Shown here in pieces: positions 18,092 through 27,317 of a DNA stretch of 64,000 nucleotides (its first letter is position 1; every line of letters starts with the position of its first letter). The stretch lies in assembly GCA_023408815.1 (NCBI GenBank), contig JAEYJO010000078.1, forward strand, positions 1 to 64,000. The letters run 5' to 3'. A program made the translations under genes and the position numbers. The notes beneath the pieces were generated by a model. That model was not told the DNA's origin, made no database searches, and saw only the letters and a program-made list of their open reading frames with translations. This DNA comes from Bacillota bacterium. Lineage in GTDB: Bacteria > Bacillota > Clostridia > Lachnospirales > Lachnospiraceae.

Positions 18092-18946
18092 TTATTTCTG
18101 CTTTTTCCTTATAAGAAAAAAAGCCAGAAGATAGCAAACTGCCGTCGTTGCTATTATGAAACTCATACTTCCTGCGAAAGTCATTACCTCATCACCGAAC
18201 TTATATACTACTCCGAACTGCTCTTTAATATCCATTACTATATCCTCAGGAATCCCGTCAAAACTTGTCTCCATCACATCTCCCATCATAATCCTTCGAA
18301 AGAGGGATGCGGCATGAGAAACAGGGAATAGGCGGATGATCCATTGCACACCTTCCGGATACATGCCGATTGGAAGATAAATTCCAGTCAAAAAACCGAT
18401 CAGTGTACCAAGTATCGTATTTGCAGCCGAAAAAGCGCTGTTTGTTTTGAAGCACATTACAAAAAGAAGCATAAGAGCCGTACTCATCAGATTTGTAATA
18501 AATAAAAGTAGAAGGAGCGTAAGAAGTGCGTCCGGCTTTATCAGGCTTCCGCCATCCAGGACGATATATACCTGCGCGATAACAAGCGTAATCAGACTCA
18601 TAACCATTCCTATAATATAAGAGGCAAGCCAGTATCCCTTGAGAAGCTTTGAATTTTTTACCGGAGCCGCTATAAAGTCCTTTATTTTTCTGTATTCCCT
18701 GTCTATTACAATATTTCCCAGTATGACCAGGCTGGTCGTCACTCCTGTCGTGGCAAGGACTCCGGCCATTACCCAATTATCCATCATCTCTCTGGCACCG
18801 TCGAACATGGAAACTTCTTCCGTCCATACGTCTCCTAAAAACAGCACGTATAATCCTATTTCGATGAGTATCGCCAGCATAGAGAAGAATACTGCTGCCT
18901 TGTCCCTAAAATATATTTTTAAATTCCTTACGGCAAATGCTATCAT
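18092..18946 (-). CDS. ABC-2 type exporter permease
   Basis: 284 residues with six hydrophobic segments: one near the N-terminus, four centrally and one near the C-terminus ending in the basic tail RKKQK. This is the ABC-2 permease plan used for drug, polysaccharide or peptide export. Its start overlaps the ATPase stop by 4 bases. The pair resembles daunorubicin-type (DrrAB) or bacteriocin-immunity exporters; the substrate is unknown. Confidence 0.85.
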   Translation of the reverse strand: MIAFAVRNLKIYFRDKAAVFFSMLAILIEIGLYVLFLGDVWTEEVSMFDGAREMMDNWVMAGVLATTGVTTSLVILGNIVIDREYRKIKDFIAAPVKNSKLLKGYWLASYIIGMVMSLITLVIAQVYIVLDGGSLIKPDALLTLLLLLFITNLMSTALMLLFVMCFKTNSAFSAANTILGTLIGFLTGIYLPIGMYPEGVQWIIRLFPVSHAASLFRRIMMGDVMETSFDGIPEDIVMDIKEQFGVVYKFGDEVMTFAGSMSFIIATTAVCYLLAFFLIRKKQK

Positions 18947-19857
18947 TCTCTTAGTTCCTTTCCTGTAATCCTGATAAACACATCATCCATAGAACCTTTG
19001 ATTACTGAAAAATCTCCTATCAGCTCCCTGCATTCATCTAAAATAGGCAGCGCATCCATGGTGTTTGTAAGGCATATCTCCAAAAACCCGCTTTTTTTCT
19101 CGAAAGAAAGTCCTCTTTCCCGCAGTTTTTCCTTTACCAGTTCTTCCTCCCTGCACCTTAAGCGCAGCTTATCCTTCGCATATTTCTCTTTCAGTGAAAA
19201 TGGGGTTCCTCTGGCCACAATCTGCCCATCGTCCACTATCATGCAATAATCCGCATCCTCAGCTTCTTCGAGATAATGTGTCGTTAAAAACACTGTCATT
19301 CCCTGCTCCTCTTTAAGCTTTTTGATCGTGTCCCACACGCTCTTTCTCGTCTGGGAATCCAGGCCAGTGGTCGGTTCATCAAGAAAAAGGACCTTCGGCG
19401 TATGAAGAAGCGCCCTCGCAATATCCGCCCTGCGCCTCTGTCCACCGGAAAGTCTTCCGTAATAGCGGTTCATTATTCCGGTAATCTCCGTGATCTCTGC
19501 CGCCTGCTTCACCGCCGCAGCGCGCTCACTCTTGTTCATCGGATAAAACCTGGCACGAAGCATCAGATTTTCCTCCACCGTCAGGAGTTCATCCATAAGG
19601 CTTTCCTGAAATACAATGCCAATGCTCTCTCTTATCCTGTCATCCTCCTTGCCCAGCAAATGACCATCCACCTCTACGACGCCCATATCCGGCATAAGAA
19701 AAGTACATATGCTGTTAATTGTTGTGGATTTTCCTGCTCCATTGGGTCCGAGGAACGCGAACAGCTTCCCCTTCTCCACATAAAAGCTTATGTCCTTTAC
19801 TGCGGGGATGTTTCCATAGGACTTTTTTAAGCCTTTTACCTCAATTATGTGTTCCAC
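18943..19857 (-). CDS. ABC-2 type exporter ATPase
   Basis: About 304 residues. Walker A GPNGAGKST, signature LSGGQRRR, Walker B VLFLDEPTTGLD and H-loop TTHYLEE, the DrrA/CcmA class, with a short C-terminal regulatory tail. The start is a choice between GTG 19857 (GGAGGA seven bases upstream, giving a protein that begins EHIIEVKGL) and ATG 19872 (GAGGA five bases upstream). Confidence 0.86.
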   Translation of the reverse strand: MEHIIEVKGLKKSYGNIPAVKDISFYVEKGKLFAFLGPNGAGKSTTINSICTFLMPDMGVVEVDGHLLGKEDDRIRESIGIVFQESLMDELLTVEENLMLRARFYPMNKSERAAAVKQAAEITEITGIMNRYYGRLSGGQRRRADIARALLHTPKVLFLDEPTTGLDSQTRKSVWDTIKKLKEEQGMTVFLTTHYLEEAEDADYCMIVDDGQIVARGTPFSLKEKYAKDKLRLRCREEELVKEKLRERGLSFEKKSGFLEICLTNTMDALPILDECRELIGDFSVIKGSMDDVFIRITGKELRE

Positions 19858-19935
19858 TTTTATGTCCTCCATGCATATCCTCATCAATCTCATGACATCG
19901 AATAACTTCCTCTTTTTTTAAACCTTATGGGGTGC

Positions 19936-19951
19936 CCGATATTCCTATCGG
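19936..19951. promoter_or_regulatory. inverted repeat CCGATA-TTCC-TATCGG near transcription start of ABC-2 operon
   Basis: Perfect 6-bp arms just downstream of the minus-strand -10 box, a typical operator position; it could also be a leader hairpin. Confidence 0.4.
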
Positions 19952-19961
19952 ATGTACTTAT

Positions 19962-19990
19962 ATCATAATTAGGCTGCAATTATCAGTCAA
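19962..19990 (-). promoter_or_regulatory. promoter of the ABC-2 exporter operon
   Basis: On the minus strand TTGACT, 17-base spacer, TATGAT. Confidence 0.7.
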
Positions 19991-20011
19991 GCACTTTGAA
20001 AATTTACTCAT

Positions 20012-20040
20012 TTGCTTTCCCCCTCATTTTTTACTATAAT
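20012..20040 (+). promoter_or_regulatory. promoter of pentapeptide-repeat gene
   Basis: TTGCTT, 17-base spacer, consensus TATAAT at 20035-20040, about 100 bases upstream of the gene. Confidence 0.55.
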
Positions 20041-20139
20041 ACAGACAAATAAAAATCTATTTTTACTATTAACGGTACATGAGGACCTTGTCAAACGATG
20101 GTCGCTTATAAAAAAATAAACTAGGAGCTGAGTGAAATA

Positions 20140-20724
20140 ATGGATGAGAAATATTATGAAGGCAGGCTGTTCGAAAACATAAAGATGTCAGAGGAGACGC
20201 TGGACGGTTATGAGTTTTATGACTGCGAATTTATAAACTGTACCCTTGAAGAGTGCACTCTTGAAAAATGCCACTTTATGGGATGTAAATTCCATGGATG
20301 TACTATAATAAGCCTCCAGGCAGAATATACGCAAATGAAGAACGGGGAATTCACAAAATGCAATTTGGTGGGTGTTCACTGGAACGAATTACTACCCGCC
20401 GGGAAAATAGCCGAGCCAATTCATAAGCTGACGGATTGTCTTTTGAAATATAATACATTTATCGATATGAACTTTATGAAATTTACCTTTTCCGGGAACA
20501 TAATACAAGATTCTGCATTCGACCAATGTAATTTAAAAGAAAGTATTTTTAAGGGATGTAAGCTGGACGCAACTCAGTTTTCCAAATGCGATATGCGCAA
20601 AGCCGATTTCCGAGAAGCGGCGGGATATCTGATCGATATTTCTTCCAATAAAATGAGGGAGGCGAGGTTCTCGTTCCCTGAAGTTTTGAGTTTGCTGAAT
20701 GAATTAGGGATAGAAGTAAGCTAG
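20140..20724 (+). CDS. pentapeptide-repeat protein
   Basis: 194 residues. Residues about 20-175 follow the A(D/N)LXX-like five-residue period in its Phe/Cys-rich form, for example YEFYDCEFINCTLEECTLEK, and later FDQCNLKESIFKGCKLDATQ. Such proteins fold as a right-handed quadrilateral beta helix. Some (Qnr, MfpA) mimic DNA and protect gyrase, but this cysteine-rich form cannot be assigned that role from sequence. AGGAGCTGAG lies upstream of the ATG. Confidence 0.82.
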   Translation: MDEKYYEGRLFENIKMSEETLDGYEFYDCEFINCTLEECTLEKCHFMGCKFHGCTIISLQAEYTQMKNGEFTKCNLVGVHWNELLPAGKIAEPIHKLTDCLLKYNTFIDMNFMKFTFSGNIIQDSAFDQCNLKESIFKGCKLDATQFSKCDMRKADFREAAGYLIDISSNKMREARFSFPEVLSLLNELGIEVS

Positions 20725-20747
20725 TGTAGGGTATCGATATTTTTTTC

Positions 20748-20807
20748 TTGACTTTTTGAACAGTGTTCAGTATCATATATTTGAACAGTGTTTTATACAA
20801 CGTTCAA
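20748..20807 (+). promoter_or_regulatory. promoter with double operator for tetR-like gene
   Basis: TTGACT (20748-20753), a 17-base spacer and TATCAT (20771-20776). A perfect palindrome TGAACA-G-TGTTCA (20757-20769) fills the spacer. A second, longer repeat TTGAAC...GTTCAA (20781-20807) follows the -10 box and repeats the TGAACAGTGTT sequence. Two sites around the promoter are typical of autorepression. Confidence 0.7.
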
Positions 20808-20855
20808 TACATATTACTTTTTTGCAGATAATTATAGAAAGGGGTGAAAGCTAAT

Positions 20856-21452
20856 ATGAAAAATTCCTCCGATATAAAAGAATCTATCATAGACGCCGCC
20901 ACCGAACTAATCCAGCAAAGCAGCGGAAATATTACAGAAATTACTACACGCGCTATCGCCGGGAAAGCGAATGTAGGTATTGGGCTGATCAATTATCACT
21001 TCCAAAGCAAGGATAATTTGATCACCATATGCGTCCAGCGAATCATTCAGCAAGTGATCCTGAGCTTTTCATTGGATGGAAAGACTTATTCAGACGATAA
21101 AGATCGCCTGACTGATTGTGCCGTTCAGGTATTTGATTTTCTTTTCAAAAATCCTGCCATATCCCGGATTTCTATATTAGGGGATTTGTGGGATTACAGG
21201 TCAGACTGCAATTCGGTAAAGACCCAGAAAGGCTTTATGTTCGCTTTGGATAATAAAATGCCGGAAGCTGACAAAAAAATGCTGTCATTCATTCTTACTG
21301 CTGCTATGCAGACAGCATTCTTAAGCAGACACATAACGAAAGAATTGTTAGGATATGATTTGGATCTTGCTTCGGACAGGGATTCCTTTATTACTAAATT
21401 GGTAACGTCTCTGTTTGACGGATGTGAAAAAGAAGGAGAAGAGATTTTATGA
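20856..21452 (+). CDS. TetR-family transcriptional regulator
   Basis: About 198 residues. The helix-turn-helix reads ITTRAIAGKANVGIGLINYH followed by FQSKDNLI, the usual TetR signature. ATG 20856 is preferred over GTG 20844 because AAAGGGG is about 10 bases upstream. It overlaps the next membrane-protein gene by 4 bases (ATGA), and the double TGAACA-type operator upstream suggests control of this two-gene unit. Confidence 0.87.
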   Translation: MKNSSDIKESIIDAATELIQQSSGNITEITTRAIAGKANVGIGLINYHFQSKDNLITICVQRIIQQVILSFSLDGKTYSDDKDRLTDCAVQVFDFLFKNPAISRISILGDLWDYRSDCNSVKTQKGFMFALDNKMPEADKKMLSFILTAAMQTAFLSRHITKELLGYDLDLASDRDSFITKLVTSLFDGCEKEGEEIL

Positions 21453-22057
21453 ATAAAAAAATTGGTATTTGTGCCGCCGTCGTTAACTTACTCTCGGTAA
21501 TTGGTTTTCTCATTTCCATGTTGGTTTCCTCTTCTTACGGAAGCTATCTTGCAAGCATAGGCATCGCCTTTAGCTTTGTTACAATGATTTCTGCCTTTGC
21601 CTGTTATGGCGAAGAAGCCTCGAAGGCTGCGGGGATTACTGCAATTGCCTTCGGCGGAATGTACGCTCTATGCAACTCCATCGTCTATTTCATACAGCTG
21701 ACCAGCGTGCAAAGCGGCAAGCTGACAGGGCAGGCTGCGGTTTTACTCGATTACACGCAATTGGATATGATGTTTAATCTGGATATGCTCGGTTATTGCT
21801 TTATGTCTGTTTCTACCTTTTTTGCCGGACTGACAATTCAAGCAAGAAACCTGGCCGAAAAGTGGCTGAAATGGCTGTTGATCGTTCACGGCGTATTTGC
21901 CGTCGCCTGCTTTATCGTACCTCTTCTCGGTTTATTCGATACGGCAACAAGCGGAAGTGATGCTGCCGGCATTTTCATATTGGTATTTTGGTGCCTTTAT
22001 TTTACGCCTATAAGTGCCTTGTCCATTCGCTTCTTTTCCAAAAGAGTCAGTGCATGA
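21449..22057 (+). CDS. multi-spanning membrane protein, function unknown
   Basis: 202 residues with about six hydrophobic helices (starting at residues 5-27 and ending near 192). No catalytic motif or known family was recognised. Translational coupling to the TetR gene suggests it is the regulator's main target, perhaps an efflux or stress-related membrane protein. Confidence 0.75.
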   Translation: MNKKIGICAAVVNLLSVIGFLISMLVSSSYGSYLASIGIAFSFVTMISAFACYGEEASKAAGITAIAFGGMYALCNSIVYFIQLTSVQSGKLTGQAAVLLDYTQLDMMFNLDMLGYCFMSVSTFFAGLTIQARNLAEKWLKWLLIVHGVFAVACFIVPLLGLFDTATSGSDAAGIFILVFWCLYFTPISALSIRFFSKRVSA

Positions 22058-22086
22058 AACATTCATACGCATGAGGGCGGGCGCAT

Positions 22087-22758
22087 TTATTTAATGCTCC
22101 CGCCGTGAAAATAACATTCATATATTTTTATACCTTCATGCAATATTTCCTCATATCCCTGATACCAATCGAAATCCCCCTCCGCTCTGCAATGGTAAGT
22201 ATAAGCACCGGATTGGAAAAATCCCGGCCCCCTATAAGGCATATCATAAGGAACCGCATCTAAGGCTTCCTTGAGGAAATCACCGCTGAAATGCTCGCCG
22301 GTCACCCGGCCGCAGTAATTCATACACCAAATCGGCGCCCCGTTTTTCCATACAGCCTCTTCTCCCCCGAAGCGCTCTCCGCCTAAATAGGTATCATAAT
22401 AATACAACTCACCCTCCTCGTATTCCAAATCATGAGAGCCTCGTCTCGAAGCATCTATCTCCTCTCCATGTCCGGCGTAGCAAGCCGTTTTCGCTCTGAT
22501 CAAAAAGCCGGTAATATCTTCTTTCTCCGCGTCCTGCTCTCCTATTTGCAAGTTACAGTCGCCGGTATCCTTGATTAGTCTGTCGAGGGATATGGAATAC
22601 AGCTCGCTAAGCAGCACCAGCTTGTCGATATCGGGGTAGAATCTCCCTGCCTCCCACTTTCCCACTGCCTGCCTCGAAACGCTCAGCAAATCGGCCAGTT
22701 CCTCCTGAGACAGTCCTTTACTCTTTCTTAACAACTGCAATTTCTCAGCCATATTCAT
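22087..22758 (-). CDS. XRE-type HTH protein with C-terminal DUF5680-like domain
   Basis: About 223 residues. The N-terminal Cro/CI helix-turn-helix covers roughly residues 4-60 (KSKGLSQEELADLLSVSRQA). The C-terminal part, rich in Tyr, Trp and Gly (ELYYYDTYLGGERFGGEEAV, then PYRGPGFFQSG), matches the domain seen in putative ligand-responsive regulators of Firmicutes. ATG 22758 is taken because AAAGGAGG is 9 bases upstream; ATG 22767 abuts that site. Confidence 0.8.
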   Translation of the reverse strand: MNMAEKLQLLRKSKGLSQEELADLLSVSRQAVGKWEAGRFYPDIDKLVLLSELYSISLDRLIKDTGDCNLQIGEQDAEKEDITGFLIRAKTACYAGHGEEIDASRRGSHDLEYEEGELYYYDTYLGGERFGGEEAVWKNGAPIWCMNYCGRVTGEHFSGDFLKEALDAVPYDMPYRGPGFFQSGAYTYHCRAEGDFDWYQGYEEILHEGIKIYECYFHGGSIK

Positions 22759-22882
22759 CGTTTTCATCCTCCTTTAAAAGCTCATGTTGCCCTTGTTTGC
22801 CAGCGGACAGACGACGCTTTTTCCATCCATCCTTATGATAGCATACGAAACTCCCTTCCTCTACCAACCGGTTATATACAAA

Positions 22883-22903
22883 AAGGCAACCTTAAGTTGC
22901 CTT
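22883..22903 (-). terminator. intrinsic terminator after GNAT gene
   Basis: AAGGCAAC-CTTAA-GTTGCCTT, perfect 8-bp stem followed on the minus strand by a T run (TTTTTG). Confidence 0.8.
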
Positions 22904-22908
22904 ATCTG

Positions 22909-23439
22909 TCAAAGATGCTCATAATCTTCTTTTTCCATAATGTAAACATTATCTCCCTGCTTTCCGTCATAACGGGTGAAGCCATCCGCAATGTACTTCA
23001 AAAAACGGAAGCCAAGTTTTTCTATTACACGTTTGGACTGTATGTTATCCGGAAAATGAGAGACTGCAAGCCGGGTGATATTCATTTTTTCAAATGCATA
23101 AGCAATAGCCGCCCGTGCCGCTTCTACCGCGATTTGCCGTCCCCAATATTCCTCCGATAACACATAGCCCAGCTCCACATCATAAGAAATCCCCGGCTTC
23201 CTGGTGCGGTGAAGTCCGACAGAGCCTATGACGGCGTGGCTCTCCTTCCACTCGATGGCCCATGTATCATCGTTTTCCTGAAACATATTTATAATCTGTA
23301 CGGATTCCTCCACATTTTCATGCGGCTTCCACCCCGCCATCGGACCAACCTTATCCCCGGATGCGTATGTATATAGATCCGCAGCATCCTCCTTAGACCA
23401 TTCCCTCAAAATTAATCTTTCCGTTTCCAAACGTTCCAT
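22909..23439 (-). CDS. GNAT-family N-acetyltransferase (RimJ/RimL type)
   Basis: 176 residues. Begins MERLETERLILREWSKEDA, the standard opening of the RimJ/RimL group, with the acetyl-CoA site at YVLSEEYWGRQIAVEAARAA and SKRVIEKLGFRF. The acceptor may be a protein N-terminus, an antibiotic or a small molecule. AAGGAGG precedes the ATG. It stands alone. Confidence 0.85.
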   Translation of the reverse strand: MERLETERLILREWSKEDAADLYTYASGDKVGPMAGWKPHENVEESVQIINMFQENDDTWAIEWKESHAVIGSVGLHRTRKPGISYDVELGYVLSEEYWGRQIAVEAARAAIAYAFEKMNITRLAVSHFPDNIQSKRVIEKLGFRFLKYIADGFTRYDGKQGDNVYIMEKEDYEHL

Positions 23440-23543
23440 AATAATCCATTCCTCCTTATAATAAAAGTTTTATATTAGCTTTTCATCCCGTGGTATCCGG
23501 AAAATAGGCAAGCAAAACATAAGGTTATTTCATGTCGGTTATA

Positions 23544-25019
23544 CTAACCTCTTCGCATTGCCTGTACCGCAAACTTTCCGCTGGTCACTGCAATGGGGAG
23601 GCCGCCGTTCAACTGCAACCACTGGCTGGCTATAAACACATTATCAAGACCCTGCGCTTTGCTTTTTGCATAGAGGCTTTTATAGCCTTTCTGCCCGAAA
23701 AAGCTCATATATGCACCCTTATATGCCCCGCACCAACGTTCGAAAGTAACGGGAGAATACGTATCAAGAAGCACCAATCTACCTTCAAGCGCAGGAAATT
23801 TCGAGATTATTTGTTTCATAACAGTATCGGCAATTCTCTGCATCTCGGCCTCATACCGGTCAGACTCCCGGTAAAGTTCCTTCCAGTATTGGAAATCTTC
23901 CTCATCCTGAAGGATATTGCACTGAATGACCCTCTTTTCTTTGGAAAAGAGGCTCTCGTCATAATCATAGAGCCTAATCGCCTGAAAATTAAGCTTCTGT
24001 CTGCCCACCTGGAAGCTGTCACAGGGAAACATCACCGCCCCGCCGGGTACACCACAGTCTTCAGCGCCCAGAATCCCGAAAGCCGCCTGAAAGGACGAGG
24101 TTACCGAATACCCTTCCTTACAGCTATACATTTTTTTCAGGTTTTTATCCATATATTCTTTATCCAGCAAGCCGCCGAAGGTAACTGCCGTATCCGCAGC
24201 ACTGATTATATAATCAGCTATAGCCTCGCTGCCGTCGTTAAGCGTAACAGATACCGCCCTGTTTCCTTGAATATTAATTTTAGTAACCGGCGTATGTAGA
24301 TGAATCTTCCCTCCCAGTGTCTGATAACGCTTTGCCATCCGTTCCGACATCCCTTTTGAGCCTCCCATAGGAATTGCGGCTGTTTTTCCCGTAAAAAAAG
24401 CATAGGAGCTTATGAGGGTGACTGCCATGAACTTTTCGTTATAGTAGCGGCTCATCATTTCCTTCAGAAGGGGATTCCTGAACCTTAATGCCAGCTCGGC
24501 AACCGTTTCTTTCCCGTATTCCTTTATGACTCTGCCCATCTGCGGCATACTCATTCCGAATTTCATAAATTCAAAAAAGTTCATATATGCAGGGGACTTC
24601 TTACATGGAATCCGCAAGCTTTCCGCAAGCTTCACACTATCGAAAAATTTATTGATTTCTATACCGTCTTCCGGTGCGAGCTCAAGGAATTCTCTCCGCG
24701 CTTTCTCCACATCGCTCCAGAAATGGAGCTGTCTGCCCGCCATATCCAGCATATAAAAATAGGATTCTCTGTAAAGCTTCGTATTCTCATCCAATACGCC
24801 TACATTTCGCCAAATCTCCCAAAGTTCATCGCCTTCACGGCATCCTGTAAGCCAGTGAACACAATTATCGATGTGATAGCCCTGCCTGTTCCATCCGGTA
24901 CACTCGCCGCCGATCACCTGATTTTTCTCATATATTTCTGTAAAAAAGCCGTTCTGCTGCGCATGGATTCCGGCTGACAGCCCGGCAATCCCACCGCCTA
25001 TAATGATTACTTTTTTCAT
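23544..25019 (-). CDS. FAD-dependent oxidoreductase, CrtI/phytoene desaturase-like
   Basis: 491 residues. The N-terminal dinucleotide fold is perfect (VIIIGGGIAGLSAGIHAQ, then EIYEKNQVIGGECTGW), and the C-terminal FAD motif appears as GLDNVFIASQWLQLNGGLPI. This is the CrtI/CrtO-like amine oxidase superfamily; no carotenoid gene is nearby, so the substrate is open. AAGGAG precedes the ATG, and the gene overlaps the TetR stop by 4 bases. Confidence 0.85.
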   Translation of the reverse strand: MKKVIIIGGGIAGLSAGIHAQQNGFFTEIYEKNQVIGGECTGWNRQGYHIDNCVHWLTGCREGDELWEIWRNVGVLDENTKLYRESYFYMLDMAGRQLHFWSDVEKARREFLELAPEDGIEINKFFDSVKLAESLRIPCKKSPAYMNFFEFMKFGMSMPQMGRVIKEYGKETVAELALRFRNPLLKEMMSRYYNEKFMAVTLISSYAFFTGKTAAIPMGGSKGMSERMAKRYQTLGGKIHLHTPVTKINIQGNRAVSVTLNDGSEAIADYIISAADTAVTFGGLLDKEYMDKNLKKMYSCKEGYSVTSSFQAAFGILGAEDCGVPGGAVMFPCDSFQVGRQKLNFQAIRLYDYDESLFSKEKRVIQCNILQDEEDFQYWKELYRESDRYEAEMQRIADTVMKQIISKFPALEGRLVLLDTYSPVTFERWCGAYKGAYMSFFGQKGYKSLYAKSKAQGLDNVFIASQWLQLNGGLPIAVTSGKFAVQAMRRG

Positions 25020-25594
25020 CCTTTACTCCTTATAATATCAATGAGCCATTCCGTCTCAGGCAAAGGCATATCGGGCGTAACTGCAAGCTGTTCCATGATT
25101 CCCTGCAAGCTGCACCAAAAAGCTGCGGAAAGCGCATAGGGATCGCCATTTCTGAAAATCCCCTCCAACTGCCCCATTCGGATTATTTCTGCTGACCGCT
25201 CCACCTGATCCACCTCCATAGCCATCTCTTTAATATGTGCCGGAGTCCTGTCACTTCTGCGCGCCTGTGCCACGAGTACGAACATTAGAAATACCCATGA
25301 CTGCTGCGAAGAAAAGAGAAATAAGGAATCGAGAAACCCTGTAAAAAATTCCAGAGGATTGGAAAATTCCATCTTCTGCGGTTCCTTCGTCCCCTCCACA
25401 CCTATTCTGATCAGTTCCTCATAAAGCTGCTCCTTGGATTCGAAATAATGAAACAACAATCCTACGCTCATATCTGCCGCTTTGGCAATATCGTTTATCT
25501 TCGTTTCCGCATATCCATTTCTTACGAACAGATCCAGTGCCTTCCATAGAATAAGCTGTCTGCGCTTCTCTTTTTGCTCGCTTCTTGTCGTCAA
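25016..25594 (-). CDS. TetR-family transcriptional regulator
   Basis: About 193 residues. The helix-turn-helix reads AETKINDIAKAADMSVGLLF then HYFESKEQLYEEL. The start is uncertain. The frame is open to 25642, but the promoter at 25647-25675 puts the transcript start near 25640. TTG 25594 follows GGGTGA at 5 bases; ATG 25612 lacks a ribosome site. It is coupled to the oxidoreductase gene by a 4-base overlap. Confidence 0.83.
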   Translation of the reverse strand: MTTRSEQKEKRRQLILWKALDLFVRNGYAETKINDIAKAADMSVGLLFHYFESKEQLYEELIRIGVEGTKEPQKMEFSNPLEFFTGFLDSLFLFSSQQSWVFLMFVLVAQARRSDRTPAHIKEMAMEVDQVERSAEIIRMGQLEGIFRNGDPYALSAAFWCSLQGIMEQLAVTPDMPLPETEWLIDIIRSKG

Positions 25595-25621
25595 GTCAAT
25601 CACCCACTTCATTGATTTTAT

Positions 25622-25643
25622 ATTCATTGAATTTATGTTCAAT
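25622..25643. promoter_or_regulatory. TTCA/TGAA repeats over start of tetR-oxidoreductase transcript
   Basis: ATTCATTGAAT (25622-25632) and TTGAA-TTTATG-TTCAA overlap just downstream of the -10 box, an expected autorepressor site. Confidence 0.5.
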
Positions 25644-25646
25644 TAA

Positions 25647-25675
25647 ATCCTATTCCATTATTTGAGATCTGTCAA
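25647..25675 (-). promoter_or_regulatory. promoter of tetR-oxidoreductase unit
   Basis: On the minus strand TTGACA, 17-base spacer, TAGGAT. Confidence 0.7.
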
Positions 25676-25770
25676 GGCTTTTATTTGTAAACACAGATTC
25701 TTATGTCACAGTTTTGCCTTACGGCAGAACTATGGCAAATGAAGTACAGAAATTATGCGGCGGTATGCTC

Positions 25771-26535
25771 TTATATTGCCACCCCGCATTCAAATGCCAG
25801 CGCCATATATTTTTCCGTTCTGCTTAAATCCGGACAGAACAGTCCTCTTGGCTCCCATTCCTCGGAGTCCAGATTATCTTCGCCGTAAAGAAACTGAACA
25901 AAGGAAATGCTTCTGAATTCGGTTACAGCGGCAGCGGCGGCAAATTCCATTTCTACAGCAATACAACCCTGTGCCTTTCTGTCGTCAATTGCCTTTCTTG
26001 TCTCTCGGTAAATACCGTCTGTCGTCCACACCTTTCCCTTCACATAGGGATAACCGCATTTTTTCAGGCAGCCGCATACTTTGTCAATCTCGGCTTCCCC
26101 TACTTTTACTCCTTCGGAAGAAGGCAGATAGTGATAGCTCGTTCCCTCGTCCCTAACTGCCGAAACGGGAACTATTATCCTTCCATCCGCTGCTTCCTTA
26201 TCTAAGATACCGCAGCTTCCAAACAGTATTATTTTTTTTGCTCCCATGGCGATAATTTCTTCCAGTCCGCAAACGCAGGCAGGGGCTCCGACTCTGGATA
26301 GAAAAAAGGCGATTTCCTTTTCGCAATATTTTATTTTATATACGGGAATGACGCCATTGGCAGAGTATAGGCCGGCAATAACCTCTACGCCTTCCATTCC
26401 GGCAAACTTTTCGATTACGCTCTCCGAAAACGTGGACACACAGATTTCCGGAAATCCATCCACTCTCTTTTGACAGTCCTGCGGATTGAAAAAGGCCTCT
26501 TTTGCATTGTCAAAATCCTTGAATACAGTATTCAT
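25771..26535 (-). CDS. nucleoside phosphorylase (PNP/UDP family)
   Basis: 254 residues. The family motifs are present: SRVGAPACVCGLEEIIAMGA (phosphate/ribose site region), FGSCGIL, and CIAVEMEFAAAAAV, where VEME contacts the ribose. Members cleave purine nucleosides or uridine to free base and sugar phosphate. AAAGGAGATGC precedes the ATG, which overlaps the upstream TetR stop by 4 bases, so nucleoside salvage here is under a dedicated regulator. Confidence 0.86.
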   Translation of the reverse strand: MNTVFKDFDNAKEAFFNPQDCQKRVDGFPEICVSTFSESVIEKFAGMEGVEVIAGLYSANGVIPVYKIKYCEKEIAFFLSRVGAPACVCGLEEIIAMGAKKIILFGSCGILDKEAADGRIIVPVSAVRDEGTSYHYLPSSEGVKVGEAEIDKVCGCLKKCGYPYVKGKVWTTDGIYRETRKAIDDRKAQGCIAVEMEFAAAAAVTEFRSISFVQFLYGEDNLDSEEWEPRGLFCPDLSRTEKYMALAFECGVAI

Positions 26536-27101
26536 AGCAGCATCTCCTTTATTTGTTTTACTATTCTCTCCGGTATCTTTTCATCTATGGGCATCATCTT
26601 GCTGTACATTCGAACTCCCTGATAAGAAAATACGATGATGTCATAGACAGCCTCTGCATCCACTCTCCGGAATTCTCCTCTCTCCATACCATAGATGATC
26701 AGTCTTTTCCACATCCTTTTAGAGGCCTCATAGCGTATGAGCAAAGCATTGTTTTCCCTCTCCGCGGCGGTGTAATACTCATAAATAGCGACGCTGAGCG
26801 ATGCCTGACTGTCGTTCATCTCGTCTTTATAACGGGAAAGCACCTCCTCTAATATCTGAGTTGCCGGAATACCATTTCCTATTCTGTCCGCGAATTCATC
26901 CTCCTGTTTTTGCATAAACTCGTTGATTATTTCCGCAAAAATCTCCTCCGTTCCCGGATAATGCCTGTATAACCCGCCTCTGCTCAATTCTGCCTTCTCA
27001 CAGATGTCCTTCATCGTAACGGCTTTAAAACCTTTTTCGGCAAAAAGGCTATAGGCGGCTTTGCGTATATGTTGCTTTGTCTCTTCTCCTTTTTTCCCCA
27101 T
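26532..27101 (-). CDS. TetR-family transcriptional regulator
   Basis: About 189 residues. The helix-turn-helix reads FKAVTMKDICEKAELSRGGL followed by YRHYPGTEEIFAEI. The ATG at 27101 follows GGAGG at 4 bases; an open extension to 27212 overlaps the promoter. It probably controls itself and the phosphorylase gene. Confidence 0.87.
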   Translation of the reverse strand: MGKKGEETKQHIRKAAYSLFAEKGFKAVTMKDICEKAELSRGGLYRHYPGTEEIFAEIINEFMQKQEDEFADRIGNGIPATQILEEVLSRYKDEMNDSQASLSVAIYEYYTAAERENNALLIRYEASKRMWKRLIIYGMERGEFRRVDAEAVYDIIVFSYQGVRMYSKMMPIDEKIPERIVKQIKEMLL

Positions 27102-27161
27102 GTTTCCTCCGGCGCTGTTTATAATAAATTGCATTTTGAGACACTGTTGTCTTTTTTTTGC

Positions 27162-27190
27162 ATTATGCGACATATGCGTCGCTTTGTCAA
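27162..27190 (-). promoter_or_regulatory. promoter and operator of tetR-phosphorylase unit
   Basis: On the minus strand TTGACA, 17-base spacer, CATAAT. The repeat GCGAC-N6-GTCGC (27167-27182) fills the spacer, so a bound repressor would cover both boxes. A further AGACA-CTGT-TGTCT repeat lies downstream near 27140. Confidence 0.7.
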
Positions 27191-27317
27191 GCATAGTTTT
27201 TGCTTTATCCAATCAAGCAGGAAATATTATTGTAAATAAGGTGTCTCATTTTGTAACCAGGCAGGAATCTGTTGAAAATAGATGCTTCAACAGATATGAT
27301 ACATAGGGAGGGATGAA

